Assembly (NCBI GenBank): GCA_027031485.1
Contig: JALVQI010000054.1
Location: 1-44,900 of the forward strand
Direction: 5' to 3'
DNA: 44,900 bases
Source: Candidatus Aminicenantota bacterium
GTDB lineage: Bacteria; Acidobacteriota; Aminicenantia; JAMOAD01
Positions 33,434-42,482 of the stretch are shown one piece after another; within the stretch, counting starts at the first letter, position 1; each line of letters starts with the position of its first letter. The notes beneath the pieces were generated by a model, which was not told the DNA's origin, searched no databases, and worked only from the letters and a program-made list of their open reading frames with translations. A program made the position numbers and the translations under genes.

Positions 33434-34344
33434 TCAAACAAATTTTCCATAAATACTGCTATTGCAATGGAGTTTAATCTGTCATCCTCTGTTTCAGCTC
33501 TTGAAGGAATTAATACGGGAATTCTGGCTCCCACGATAATATGCCCTACTCTTAAATGGGTAAAATATGTGAATGATTTTCCTAAAATATTTCCAGCTTC
33601 TATATTCGGAACAATAAGAATATCAGCATTGCCAACCACCTTGCCTTTCACTCCTTTAAGATTAGCAGCAAACTCGGAGACTGCAAGATCCAGAGCAAGA
33701 GGTCCCTCCACCACACAATCCTTTATCTCTCCTCTTTCATTCATCTCCTGCAATTTTTTAGCTTCCACAGTGGAAGGGATTTTTTCATTTACATATTCAA
33801 CACAGGATAGAACAGCCACCTTAGGATTATCATAGCCAAGCTTATGAAAAACCTTAACCGCATTTTCTATTATTGCCTTTTTCTCCTCAAGAGTTGGCAA
33901 GATATTAATACCACCGTCAGACATACCTATTAACTTTTTATACTCCTTTGATGTATCCTCTGTTATTAATACATCGGACAAAAGATTTCCGGTTCTCAAT
34001 CCGCTCTCTTTTGCAAGAATTTTTTTCATAAGGGTTGATGTGGAGATATTTCCTTTTAAAATAATATCCGCCTCATTTTTTCCAGCAAGCTCAACAGCTT
34101 TTAAAGCAGAGTCCTCCTCGCTTGGAGAATCCTCAATTATATAATCGGAAGGAGACTCATCAAATTTTCTCAGGATCTCCTCCACCTTTCCCTTCTCTCC
34201 TATGAAAATCGGCTCAGCTATATCATTTTTTTTAGCCATAATACCGGATTTAATCGTATGTTCACTCAAAGAGGAAACTATCGCAACCCTTTTATTTTCA
34301 TAGGCTTTAGCTCTATTAATTAATTCTTCAAAGCTTTTAATCAT
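33430..34344 (-). CDS. ptb: Phosphate acyltransferase (phosphate butyryltransferase type)
   Basis: A Pta/Ptb-fold protein with DIILKGNISTSTLMKKIL, IGMSDGGINILPTLEEK, VAVLSCVEYVNEKIPSTVEA, VEGPLALDLAVS and a C-terminal SRAETEDDRLNSIAIAV, as in phosphate butyryltransferases. It converts an acyl-CoA to acyl-phosphate. With IorAB upstream it could conserve energy from aryl- or branched acyl-CoA made from 2-oxoacids; the matching acyl kinase is not seen here. The frame extends to a TTG at 34368, but the ATG at 34344, one base after the IorB stop and with GAGGGAT before it, is preferred. Confidence 0.82.
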   Translation of the reverse strand: MIKSFEELINRAKAYENKRVAIVSSLSEHTIKSGIMAKKNDIAEPIFIGEKGKVEEILRKFDESPSDYIIEDSPSEEDSALKAVELAGKNEADIILKGNISTSTLMKKILAKESGLRTGNLLSDVLITEDTSKEYKKLIGMSDGGINILPTLEEKKAIIENAVKVFHKLGYDNPKVAVLSCVEYVNEKIPSTVEAKKLQEMNERGEIKDCVVEGPLALDLAVSEFAANLKGVKGKVVGNADILIVPNIEAGNILGKSFTYFTHLRVGHIIVGARIPVLIPSRAETEDDRLNSIAIAVFMENLFE

Positions 34345-34345
34345 T

Positions 34346-34918
34346 TTATCCCTCAAACCCGACAGCAAAAGCTTTCAAATTAACATCCACAGCTTTTTGA
34401 GGAACTCTTTTTTTAATAACATCCTCCCAGATCTCCCTTTTAACATCCATCTCCTTCGCAAGAACTCCCAAAAGGTAAATGTTGGCAACCCTTATATTAC
34501 CAAGCTCTTCGGCAACCTTTGTGGCATTAACCACTTTATAATTTTTTGTCTTTCTTGATACCCTTTCAACAATATCCTCAGGATATTTTAAAGTCCCTGT
34601 TGCAACCGGAAGTGGATCCCACCTAAAATCATTAATCATAACTTTTCCATCTCTCTTTAATAATCTTAAATTTCTTAGAGCCTCCAATTTTTCAAAAGCA
34701 AGAATCATATCAGCCTCATCCTCTCCCACAATAGGAGAATAGACTTTCTCACCATATCTGACCGTTGAAATAACATCCCCTCCTCTCTGACTCATTCCGT
34801 GAACTTCTGATTTTTTCACATCATAACCTGCATTTAAAAGAACATCAGATAAAACATCAGAGGCAAGAAGAATTCCTTGTCCTCCAACTCCGCATATTAT
34901 TATTGTTTTTATATCCAT
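34346..34918 (-). CDS. iorB: Indolepyruvate:ferredoxin oxidoreductase, beta (gamma-domain) subunit
   Basis: A 190-residue protein of the 2-oxoacid:acceptor oxidoreductase gamma family: TIIICGVGGQGILLASDVL, EVHGMSQRGGDVIS, GEDEADMILAFEKLEALR. It works with IorA to oxidise aryl-pyruvates to acyl-CoA while reducing ferredoxin. Start and IorA stop overlap by 1 nt (TAATG), typical of the iorAB pair. Length and motif order are normal. Confidence 0.92.
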   Translation of the reverse strand: MDIKTIIICGVGGQGILLASDVLSDVLLNAGYDVKKSEVHGMSQRGGDVISTVRYGEKVYSPIVGEDEADMILAFEKLEALRNLRLLKRDGKVMINDFRWDPLPVATGTLKYPEDIVERVSRKTKNYKVVNATKVAEELGNIRVANIYLLGVLAKEMDVKREIWEDVIKKRVPQKAVDVNLKAFAVGFEG

Positions 34919-36735
34919 TATTTCTCCTCCTTACTCTTTTTTAACTCTTTTTCAAGATCCCAGAGATCCCTGATCATAAGTCCGTCCATACTATCATCGG
35001 GAACAATTGCACCATCTATTGGACATACATCTTTACAGAGCTGGCATGAAGTGCAGAGAAATGGCTCAATAACAGCTTTATTATCCCTGAAGGAGATAGC
35101 CGGGCACCCCAACCTGATACAAATCTTACATCCTATACATTTATCAGGCACAACTTTAAGAGGTTTCCATTTAATCTTTCTGTAAAGAAGTGCACAAGGT
35201 CTTTTTGCAATGATTACAGATGGCTCTTCCCTATGAATCGCATCATTTATAACCTTTTTTGCAAGTTTAAGATCAAAAGGATCTATTGTAACAACATCTT
35301 CAACCCCTGATGCTCTTACTATCTTTTCAATATCAATTTCCTTTGTAGGTTCTCCTTTAAGAGTTTTTCCCGAACCGGGATTTTCCTGATGCCCTGTCAT
35401 TGCCGTAATTCTATTATCAAGTATAATAACCGTAGAAACTCCCTTATTATAAACAAGGTCAATCAAGCTTGTAATTCCCGAATGGAAAAAGGTAGAATCT
35501 CCGATTATTCCGACAATTCTCTTTTTTTCACCTTTTATAACCCTCAATGCCATATCAAGCCCATGGGCATTTGAAATACTTGCCCCCATATCAACACAGG
35601 TATCCATTGCATTGAGAGGCGGAAGAGCTCCAAGAGTATAACATCCGATATCTCCGGTTACAGTTACTTTTAATTGATTTAAAATATAAAAAATCCCTGT
35701 GTGGGGACATCCGGGACAGAGTGCGGGAGGCCTCGGAGGTATCTCCCCATAATCCACTTTTTCACTCTCTCCCACTACTCCCAGAGCTTCCTTCACAATT
35801 CTCGGATTTAGTTCATTTATCATTGGAATCATATCCTTTCCATGAATTTCCACTCCGGGAAACTTTGCCTTTATCTCTGTTTCCATAATAGGATCATTTT
35901 CTTCAACCACAATGACCTTTTTAACACCTTTTATAAATTCCTCTATTTTCTTAAAAGGAAGAGGATATGAAAATGAAATTTTTAAAAATGAAGCATCTGG
36001 CATGGCCTCTTTTGCATATTGATAGGCAACACCGGAAGCTATTATCCCTATTTCACGGTTCCCCCACTCTATTCTATTGTATTCAAAATTATTGGAAAAC
36101 TCTTCAAGCTTTTTCATTCTCTCCTCAACAAAAACATGTCTTACTCTTGCATTAGCCGGTAAAAGATTTCTTTTATGAAAATCTTTTTGATAGCCTTTAA
36201 CCTCAACCTCCTTTCTATCACCCAATTCAACAAGAGATTTTGAATGCGATGTTCTTGTTGTCATCCTGATCAGAACAGGAGTATCATACTCTTCCGAAAG
36301 ATCAAAAGCTATTCTGGTAAACTCTTTAGCCTCATGGGAATCCGATGGTTCAAACATAGCCAATTTTGCAGCCCTTGCATAATGCCTGTTATCCTGCTCA
36401 TTTTGTGAACTGTGCATTCCCGGATCATCGGCTGTCACTATAACAAGACCACCGGTAACACCAATGTAAGATGAAGAAAACAGTGGGTCAGCGGCAACAT
36501 TTAATCCCACATGCTTTTGAGCAACAAGTGCTCTCGCTCCTCCGAAAGTTGCTCCCAATGCCACTTCAAGGGCAACCTTTTCATTGGTAGACCATTCGGT
36601 TAAAATTTCCTCATATTTTGCAAGATTCTCCAATATCTCCGTACTCGGAGTTCCGGGATAAGCAGCTCCAAAATGAACTCCTCCCTCCCATGCTCCTCTT
36701 GCTATTGCTTCATTACCTGATAAAAGTTTTCTCAT
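34918..36735 (-). CDS. iorA: Indolepyruvate:ferredoxin oxidoreductase, alpha subunit
   Basis: A 605-residue IorA with three parts: an N-terminal pyrimidine-binding domain (GNEAIARGAWEGGVHFGAAY, first part GNEAIARGAWEGG; YPGTPSTEI), a central TPP domain (CPGCPHTG, GDIGCYTLGALPPL, IGDSTFFHSGI, LDNRITAMTGHQENPG) and a C-terminal two-[4Fe-4S] ferredoxin (KCIGCKICIRLGCP and CTSCQLCKDVCP). The first ferredoxin motif is complete. The enzyme is typical of strict anaerobes that ferment amino acids. It starts the IorAB-Ptb-GH5 run, behind a consensus promoter and an AGGAGG site. Confidence 0.93.
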   Translation of the reverse strand: MRKLLSGNEAIARGAWEGGVHFGAAYPGTPSTEILENLAKYEEILTEWSTNEKVALEVALGATFGGARALVAQKHVGLNVAADPLFSSSYIGVTGGLVIVTADDPGMHSSQNEQDNRHYARAAKLAMFEPSDSHEAKEFTRIAFDLSEEYDTPVLIRMTTRTSHSKSLVELGDRKEVEVKGYQKDFHKRNLLPANARVRHVFVEERMKKLEEFSNNFEYNRIEWGNREIGIIASGVAYQYAKEAMPDASFLKISFSYPLPFKKIEEFIKGVKKVIVVEENDPIMETEIKAKFPGVEIHGKDMIPMINELNPRIVKEALGVVGESEKVDYGEIPPRPPALCPGCPHTGIFYILNQLKVTVTGDIGCYTLGALPPLNAMDTCVDMGASISNAHGLDMALRVIKGEKKRIVGIIGDSTFFHSGITSLIDLVYNKGVSTVIILDNRITAMTGHQENPGSGKTLKGEPTKEIDIEKIVRASGVEDVVTIDPFDLKLAKKVINDAIHREEPSVIIAKRPCALLYRKIKWKPLKVVPDKCIGCKICIRLGCPAISFRDNKAVIEPFLCTSCQLCKDVCPIDGAIVPDDSMDGLMIRDLWDLEKELKKSKEEK

Positions 36736-36771
36736 CTATTTCCTCCTCATGTTTTGCTTTTTTTGTCTCTT

Positions 36772-36799
36772 ATTATATAAAATAGTTTCTTTTTGTCAA
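36772..36799 (-). promoter_or_regulatory. Consensus sigma-70 promoter upstream of iorA
   Basis: On the minus strand TTGACA (36794-36799) and TATAAT (36772-36777) are both perfect, separated by 16 nt. The -10 box ends 36 nt before the iorA ATG at 36735, and an AGGAGG site lies just before that ATG. This marks the start of an iorA-iorB-ptb-GH5 transcript and shows that the host uses ordinary sigma-70-type signals. Confidence 0.8.
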
Positions 36800-36813
36800 T
36801 GAAAAATCTTAAT

Positions 36814-38010
36814 TTACGGAATTTTAGAATCCTGAGAAAATTTATTTATTATCTCTTTTATATTGTTTAAAATCCTCTCCCACGAATAAAATTCTTTCAC
36901 ATAATTTTTACCATTCTCCCCCATCCTTAATCTCAGATTTTCATTATTTAAAAGATATTCCAAACCTTCAAAAAACTCATTCCTGTCCAAATAGTATAAG
37001 CCCGCCTGACTTTTAAGAATATGATCTTTCATAACAGGACTATTTCCGTTAACCAGGACAGGAGTTCCGACAGCCATTGCCTCAAGCATTGATATTGACA
37101 GGCTTTCAAATTGGGAGGGATGTACATAAAGAGTAGCTGATTTTAATGCCTGCCATTTCTCCTCTTCCGATAAAAATCCCAGATATTTAACCCTGAAATC
37201 AGAAGGAAGTTCCATATTCTTCTTTCCTCCAAGCAAAAGCTGAACATAATTTTTCTTTGAAAATTCAAGAAAATTATTTATAAGAAAATCAACCCCTTTT
37301 CCTCCGTCAATTCTTCCTATGTAAATTATAAAAGGTTCAAGAGGTAAATATTTTTTTAAAAATGATTCAGTATCAATTTTTTCAGGAGCCTCTATACCTA
37401 TTCCTCCCACAAGCTTTCTTATTTGATTATTTTTAACGGGAAAAACTTTATTTATAAGCTCTAACTCTTTTTTTGTAAGAGCCAGTATAGCGTCTGGCAA
37501 TTCAAAAGTTCTCTTCATTATCTTCATATACAGGGGAAGCTCGTCGTGGGTTGTCGGGAAAAGCAATTTCGGCTTTGTAACAAGAGGCAAAGAAAAATAA
37601 ACAGGATAATACAGGTATGTAAAGAAAAAGAAAATGTCAAAATTTTCCTGTTCTTTTTCAACAGCTTTAATCAAGGAAGGAACTTCAGGCCCCTGTCTGA
37701 TAATCCATTCCTCTTCTTCTTTCTCGCTATGTTCTTTTTTACCCGAAAAGAATTTTTCACTGTATTTATTAAATTCATCAATATCCCTTCTCCTCTCAAC
37801 TTTATATCTCTTTATCAAAATGTTTTCCGACAATCCAAATTCCCCCTCAGGGTATTCATTTTCCCAGCTGAGATAATCTTTGGCTGTTGTTGTAAAAACA
37901 GTAAAACTTATATTCTCCGATAATTTTTTTAAAAGCTGAAGAGCATAGTATTCAGAACCTCCGATTATTTCCTCTCCGAATCTTTGAATAATAACTCCGA
38001 TTCTCAACAA
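36814..38010 (-). CDS. Family 4 glycosyltransferase
   Basis: A GT-B-fold GT4 of 398 residues: IIQRFGEEIIGGSEYYALQL at the start (GGSEYY acceptor loop), YIGRIDGGKGVDFLI at the second Rossmann half, and HPSQFESLSISMLEAMAVG with the E-x7-E donor motif. It is cytoplasmic with a retaining mechanism; substrate unknown. The start codon is TTG (38010), supported by GGGAG 6 nt upstream; a second TTG follows at 38007. It lies three bases after the ApbE stop, and a promoter for iorA begins after its end, so it probably ends the GspE-like/ApbE transcript. Confidence 0.82.
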   Translation of the reverse strand: MLRIGVIIQRFGEEIIGGSEYYALQLLKKLSENISFTVFTTTAKDYLSWENEYPEGEFGLSENILIKRYKVERRRDIDEFNKYSEKFFSGKKEHSEKEEEEWIIRQGPEVPSLIKAVEKEQENFDIFFFFTYLYYPVYFSLPLVTKPKLLFPTTHDELPLYMKIMKRTFELPDAILALTKKELELINKVFPVKNNQIRKLVGGIGIEAPEKIDTESFLKKYLPLEPFIIYIGRIDGGKGVDFLINNFLEFSKKNYVQLLLGGKKNMELPSDFRVKYLGFLSEEEKWQALKSATLYVHPSQFESLSISMLEAMAVGTPVLVNGNSPVMKDHILKSQAGLYYLDRNEFFEGLEYLLNNENLRLRMGENGKNYVKEFYSWERILNNIKEIINKFSQDSKIP

Positions 38011-38013
38011 TTA

Positions 38014-39018
38014 TCACTCCCTATCAAAATTAGTATAAACACTCATATCCGGTTTAATTCCATAAAATTTTACATCTTTAAAGTATTTATTTATAGTCTT
38101 TTTAATTGAATTAACATCCATTCCGAAAAATGCTGTTGAAAGCGCATCAGCGGTAATACACTTTTCAGCAACAACCGTCATACTAACCCACTTTCTGAAA
38201 GGATAACCTATAAACGGAGATAAAATATGACAATACCTTATTCCATCAGAAACAAAGTAACGCTGATAGTCTCCTGATGTGGCAACCGCTCTATTTTCCA
38301 CTCTAAAAATCTTTATCACCCCTGATTTTCTCGGATGCTGAATTCCGATTATCCATGGTTTTCCTCTATCATTAACACCTCTTGCTATAAGGTCTCCTCC
38401 GGCATTAATAAGGAAATTTGTTATCCCTGATTTTTTAAAAATTTTCGCCGCCCTATCAACGGCATACCCTTTTGCAATCCCTCCAAGATCTATTTTAAAT
38501 CCCGAAGGTAAAACAATTTTATCCCCCTTTAAATTAATTCTCTCAGAGGAAACATATTTCAGAGTTTTTACAATCTCCTTTTTTGAAGGAACCTTTTTCT
38601 TTTCATTCTCAAAACCCCAGATATCAAGCAATGGTTTGACGGTTATGTCAAAAACCTTGCTGCTTTCTTTGTAAAATTTCAAAGATTCTTTTATTAAATA
38701 TAGAGTTTCTTTATCAATTTTAATCTCACTACCTCTACGATTATTGATTTTATAAATAATACTTTCCCTGAAAGAGGGAGAAAATTTTTTGTAAATTCTA
38801 TCAAATTCGGATTTTATCTTTCTTTCAAGTGCCCTATTCTCTCCTCCGTATTTAACATCTATAACAGTATCAAGAGAAAAAAAAGTAAAAGAGGAATATT
38901 TAAAATTCTTGCTTGATGAAGTCTTTTCAATCTTTTTCCCATTATAAGAAAGGATTATAAACATAGTAATAAAGACAAAGAGAATGATAATTAAATTTTT
39001 TAATTTTATTCCGGACAT
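38014..39018 (-). CDS. apbE: FAD:protein FMN transferase (ApbE), membrane-anchored
   Basis: An N-terminal hydrophobic anchor (residues ~8-25, without a lipobox Cys) is followed by the ApbE domain: LDTVIDVKYGG, INNRRGSEIKI, KVFDITVKPLLDIWGF, IDLGGIAKGYAVDRAA, LINAGGDLIARG and the C-terminal TADALSTAFFGM. It attaches FMN to Thr or Ser of target proteins such as Rnf or Nqr subunits, on the outer face of the membrane. No Rnf or Nqr gene is in the window. It starts one base after the GspE-like stop and is followed by the GT4 gene, probably as one transcript. Confidence 0.88.
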   Translation of the reverse strand: MSGIKLKNLIIILFVFITMFIILSYNGKKIEKTSSSKNFKYSSFTFFSLDTVIDVKYGGENRALERKIKSEFDRIYKKFSPSFRESIIYKINNRRGSEIKIDKETLYLIKESLKFYKESSKVFDITVKPLLDIWGFENEKKKVPSKKEIVKTLKYVSSERINLKGDKIVLPSGFKIDLGGIAKGYAVDRAAKIFKKSGITNFLINAGGDLIARGVNDRGKPWIIGIQHPRKSGVIKIFRVENRAVATSGDYQRYFVSDGIRYCHILSPFIGYPFRKWVSMTVVAEKCITADALSTAFFGMDVNSIKKTINKYFKDVKFYGIKPDMSVYTNFDRE

Positions 39019-39019
39019 A

Positions 39020-40837
39020 TCAGAGAAATCCCTGTCTCATAAGTTCATTAACTGAGGTCAAACCTTTGGAAAGCATGGCATTGGCACTGTTCCTTAAAGG
39101 GATAAACCCTTCGGACACAGCAAAATTTAATATTTCACTTTCCACCATTCCCGCTTTTATCTTTTCTTTTATAGCATCATGAATTTTTAAAACTTCAAAT
39201 ATGGGTATCCTTTTCTCAAAACCGGTATAATTACAATCAGGACAACCCTGCTCTCTATAAAATTCTGACATTACGGAATCTTCTTCTGACAGATTAAGCT
39301 TTGAAATAAATTCAAGTTTGGGTTTTACCCTTATTTTACATTTACTGCACAACACTCTTATCATTCTTTGATTAACAACAAGTTTCAAATTATCCGCAAT
39401 TAAATTCGGGTCAATATTAAAGTAATCCGCTAACTTTTGAATACTTTTTATTGCAGCTTTTGAATACATATCCACTATAAAAAGTATATTTTTACTCAAT
39501 CTGAAAATATCCTGTGATATTTCAATATCCTTCAGATTATGGACAAAAACAATATCAGGTTCCACTTTATAAATCACATCTAAAAAACTCTCTTTTTTAC
39601 CATCGACATACAAAGTTTGTTCAATGCCGGGTAATCTTTTTAAAAATTCTTTTTCAAAGCTAACAATGGTTTTTGAGGTATGTTTCTTTCTAACAAAATC
39701 CATTACAGAATACATCAAAGAATCCAATTCATTAAAGGGGGGAGCTGAAAATAATATTACACCCTTTCCCTCCTCCAGAATATTTTCAATATCTAAAAGA
39801 GCATATTCACTCAGTCCGATTTCTTTAAGATCTTTTCCGAATTTGCTTAAATCCAGAATCCTAATAGTCAGAGATAGCTCCCTTTCATCCTTGCTCTGAT
39901 CATAAATAATTATATTGAATCTTTTATCCTTAAAATCAAAAGTTTTTCTTACTATTTTTTTATTCTCTTTAAATCCTAAGGAAATTTTCAAAAGTTTCAA
40001 AAAATTTTTATTCGAAAGATTTATACTTTTAACTTTAAATAATAATCCGTTAATCCTTAGACTAATCTTTAATCTTGAAAATTCCTGAGATAAATAGATG
40101 TGAGTAGCCTTTTTCCCTATGCTATATTTTAGAATATCAATAAAATTTTTGACAATTCCCTTGTTTTTATCCGGCTTTGTAACTTCTTTGATCCTTAATA
40201 AGTGAAGAATCTTTTTCAGCTTTCTTTCCATTTTTTCCTGTCCCGTTTGATAATATATTACATTCGCATCAAAAAGTGCTGCGACTTTTTTTATTACCGA
40301 GGGCATATAGGGATTAACCATAGCAAGATGGACTCTCTTCTTATCATCAATCTCCTCTATGGAAAACGGAAGTATTTTATATTTAATACAGGTTTCAATA
40401 CCCACTCTGGAAACAAGGTCAAGATCTATATCTTCCATTTCAATATCAACTGTTGGAACCTTCTTTTGTTTTAAAAGATACATTTGAAGCTCATCTTCGG
40501 TAATAAGTCCCATTTTAACAAGAATCTGGCCTATTTTTTCTCCTGTTCTCTTTTGTATATTGAGAGCCGCAAGTAACTGCTCGGATAAGATTTTTTTATC
40601 ACTTATCAAAAGTTCTCCCAATCTTTCGTGTAAAGAGGTAAGTTTTATTCTCTCAATTTTTAATCTTTCCGGAGCTTCATCCCAGAATTTTTTTTTATAA
40701 TCTTCAGGAGCATTGCAGGAGCAATTGAGGCAATAGGGACAGATCTTCGTGGGCTCAGGATGTCCGCACCATGCTGCTTTAAATGCATCATACTCTCCGA
40801 GACAATACCAGCATTGAACAATATATTCGTCTGCCAT
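39020..40837 (-). CDS. GspE/PilB-like protein with zinc-binding N-terminus and degenerate ATPase site
   Basis: Residues 1-56 hold seven Cys (9, 12, 24, 33, 36, 39 and 41) with a WCGHPEPTKICPYCLNCSC pattern, a probable zinc module. Residues ~65-215 are MshEN/T2SE-N-like (GELLISDKKILSEQLL, repeated later in GQILVKMGLITEDEL). Residues ~230-605 are T2SE ATPase-like, with a tetracysteine at 497, 500, 532 and 535 and the tail PLRNSANAMLSKGLT. Walker A, normally GPTGSGKTTT, reads SAPPFNELDS near 364-373 with no Gly-Lys-Thr. The Walker B Gly-Glu reads His-Asn (433-434). It should not hydrolyse ATP and may be a regulatory or structural paralogue. No Shine-Dalgarno is seen. Confidence 0.78.
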   Translation of the reverse strand: MADEYIVQCWYCLGEYDAFKAAWCGHPEPTKICPYCLNCSCNAPEDYKKKFWDEAPERLKIERIKLTSLHERLGELLISDKKILSEQLLAALNIQKRTGEKIGQILVKMGLITEDELQMYLLKQKKVPTVDIEMEDIDLDLVSRVGIETCIKYKILPFSIEEIDDKKRVHLAMVNPYMPSVIKKVAALFDANVIYYQTGQEKMERKLKKILHLLRIKEVTKPDKNKGIVKNFIDILKYSIGKKATHIYLSQEFSRLKISLRINGLLFKVKSINLSNKNFLKLLKISLGFKENKKIVRKTFDFKDKRFNIIIYDQSKDERELSLTIRILDLSKFGKDLKEIGLSEYALLDIENILEEGKGVILFSAPPFNELDSLMYSVMDFVRKKHTSKTIVSFEKEFLKRLPGIEQTLYVDGKKESFLDVIYKVEPDIVFVHNLKDIEISQDIFRLSKNILFIVDMYSKAAIKSIQKLADYFNIDPNLIADNLKLVVNQRMIRVLCSKCKIRVKPKLEFISKLNLSEEDSVMSEFYREQGCPDCNYTGFEKRIPIFEVLKIHDAIKEKIKAGMVESEILNFAVSEGFIPLRNSANAMLSKGLTSVNELMRQGFL

Positions 40838-40843
40838 AAAAAA

Positions 40844-40872
40844 ATTCTATCAGAAAATAACCGATGATTCAA
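40844..40872 (-). promoter_or_regulatory. Candidate promoter of the GspE-like gene, possibly leaderless
   Basis: On the minus strand TTGAAT (40867-40872) and TAGAAT (40844-40849) lie 17 nt apart. The -10 box ends 6 nt before the ATG at 40837, so transcription would begin at about the start codon. No ribosome-binding site is present between them. It is divergent from the GH29 promoter in the same 157-nt gap. Confidence 0.45.
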
Positions 40873-40939
40873 ATTTTCGAGATTCTAAAGGATTACAGAA
40901 AACGAAGGACAGAACCAACATTAATAAAATTGCACTGAA

Positions 40940-40967
40940 TTGACAAACTCTAATTAATTGATATTAT
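40940..40967 (+). promoter_or_regulatory. Promoter of the GH29 gene
   Basis: TTGACA (40940-40945) and TATTAT (40962-40967) are separated by 16 nt, followed 27 nt later by the start codon, with a GAGGGAG ribosome site at 40985-40991. The hexamers match sigma-70 consensus at 6/6 and 5/6. Confidence 0.7.
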
Positions 40968-40994
40968 AGAAAGTTAACAAAAAAGAGGGAGAAC

Positions 40995-42422
40995 ATGAAA
41001 AAAAGGTTGTTTTTTTTATTCATATTTGTTTCTATTTTTTCATTTGCCAGTGAATTAACTTATGTCCCTGAACCTAATCCTTTAATAAAAGAGAAAATAA
41101 GAAAATGGCAGGACCTTAAATTCGGACTTTTAATGCACTGGGGGACTTATAGTGTATGGGGGATCGTTGAATCCTGGTCACTCTCACCTGAAGATTATGA
41201 TTGGTGTAAAAGGAAGAGAGGAAAATTTCCGGATGATTATTTTTTATACAAAAAAGAGTATGAATCCCTGAAAAAGGTATTTAATCCCGTAAAATTTAAT
41301 CCCGACAGATGGGCAAAAGCCGCAAAGCAGGCCGGTATGAAATATGTTATTTTCACAACAAAGCACCATGATGGTTTCTGCATGTATGATTCAAAGTACA
41401 CGGATTATAAGATAACAGCAAAAGATTGCCCCTTCAGTAAAAACAAAAGAGCTGATATTACAAAGGAGATCTTTAAAAGTTTCAGAAAAGAGGGTTTATG
41501 GATAGGAGCCTATTTTTCAAAGCCTGATTGGCATTCAAGATATTACTGGAATCCCTATTTTCCTCCCTTTGATAGAAATGTTAACTATGACCCAGCCCTT
41601 TATCCGGAGCTATGGGAAAAATTCGTTCGGTACACCCATAATCAAATTCTGGAATTAGTGAAAAATTACGGAAAGATTGACATCCTGTGGCTCGACGGAG
41701 GTTGGGTAGCTAAAAAGAGTAAAAATAAAATTGAAAAATTTTATAAAGATCAAATAAATAAAACAAAAACAGGTTTCATTAAACAGAGGATTGTATCTCA
41801 GGATATCAGAATGAACGAACTTGTTAAAAAGGTAAGAAAACTTCAACCGGACATAATAGTGGTTGATAGAGCTGTGGAGGGGAAAAATCAAAACTATCTT
41901 ACTCCGGAAAATACTGTTCCCGATAATATCATTCCTTACCCATGGGAATCATGTATTACAATGACTCAAAGCTGGTCATATGTTAAAAATCCTCAATATA
42001 AGTCTTCGGATAAAATCATCAGATTGTTAATAGACATAGTTTCAAAGGGTGGAAACCTGCTTTTAAACATCGGACCGTCCCCGGAGGGAGATTGGGATCA
42101 GCAGGCTTACAAAATCCTCAATGAGGTGGGACTCTGGCTCAAAAAATACGGAGAAGCTATTTACGGGACAAAACCTTTTACTACTTATGGTTTTGACAAT
42201 ATCAAATTTACCCGAAAAGGAAAAACTGTTTATATCTTTTATATGCCCGAAAAAGACAGGGAGACAAATTTAATTTCCCTGAAAAAAGCTTTCCCTGAGA
42301 AAACCGAATTTTTTATGCTTTCAGGGAAAAAGCTTGAAGCCTTCATAAAAAATGGAGAAAAAATCGTAAAAATTCCGGAAGCATACAAAGGAAAAATTTT
42401 TGTTTTCAAAACTCATCTTTAA
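40995..42422 (+). CDS. Secreted alpha-L-fucosidase-like enzyme (GH29)
   Basis: The signal peptide (MKKRLFFLFIFVSIFSFAS, residues 1-19) indicates export. The GH29 barrel shows FGLLMHWGTYSVWG (His48), FTTKHHDGFCMY (His124, His125), the nucleophile Asp234 in DILWLDGGW, LLNIGPSPEGDWDQ, and a C-terminal beta domain from ~390. The length of 475 fits the family. It releases terminal alpha-L-fucose from glycans outside the cytoplasm. It is the only complete plus-strand gene in the right half and has its own promoter and ribosome site. It may allow feeding on host-, algal- or plant-type fucosylated glycans, or trimming of self glycans. Confidence 0.88.
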   Translation: MKKRLFFLFIFVSIFSFASELTYVPEPNPLIKEKIRKWQDLKFGLLMHWGTYSVWGIVESWSLSPEDYDWCKRKRGKFPDDYFLYKKEYESLKKVFNPVKFNPDRWAKAAKQAGMKYVIFTTKHHDGFCMYDSKYTDYKITAKDCPFSKNKRADITKEIFKSFRKEGLWIGAYFSKPDWHSRYYWNPYFPPFDRNVNYDPALYPELWEKFVRYTHNQILELVKNYGKIDILWLDGGWVAKKSKNKIEKFYKDQINKTKTGFIKQRIVSQDIRMNELVKKVRKLQPDIIVVDRAVEGKNQNYLTPENTVPDNIIPYPWESCITMTQSWSYVKNPQYKSSDKIIRLLIDIVSKGGNLLLNIGPSPEGDWDQQAYKILNEVGLWLKKYGEAIYGTKPFTTYGFDNIKFTRKGKTVYIFYMPEKDRETNLISLKKAFPEKTEFFMLSGKKLEAFIKNGEKIVKIPEAYKGKIFVFKTHL

Positions 42423-42482
42423 TTTCCTTTCTCCTGCTAAACCAATAACCCTATTGTGTCAGAAGTTATAAATATTCTTTCT

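Noticed and set aside
33425-33835. Plus-strand open frame of 136 codons antisense to ptb.
   Set aside because: The ptb product is well conserved over the same span. The antisense frame shows no motif and no ribosome site, so it is a shadow.
39737-39742. G6 run in the GspE-like gene near the lost Walker A.
   Set aside because: Six bases are too short to be a convincing switch, and the frame is intact on both sides, so it does not explain the motif loss.
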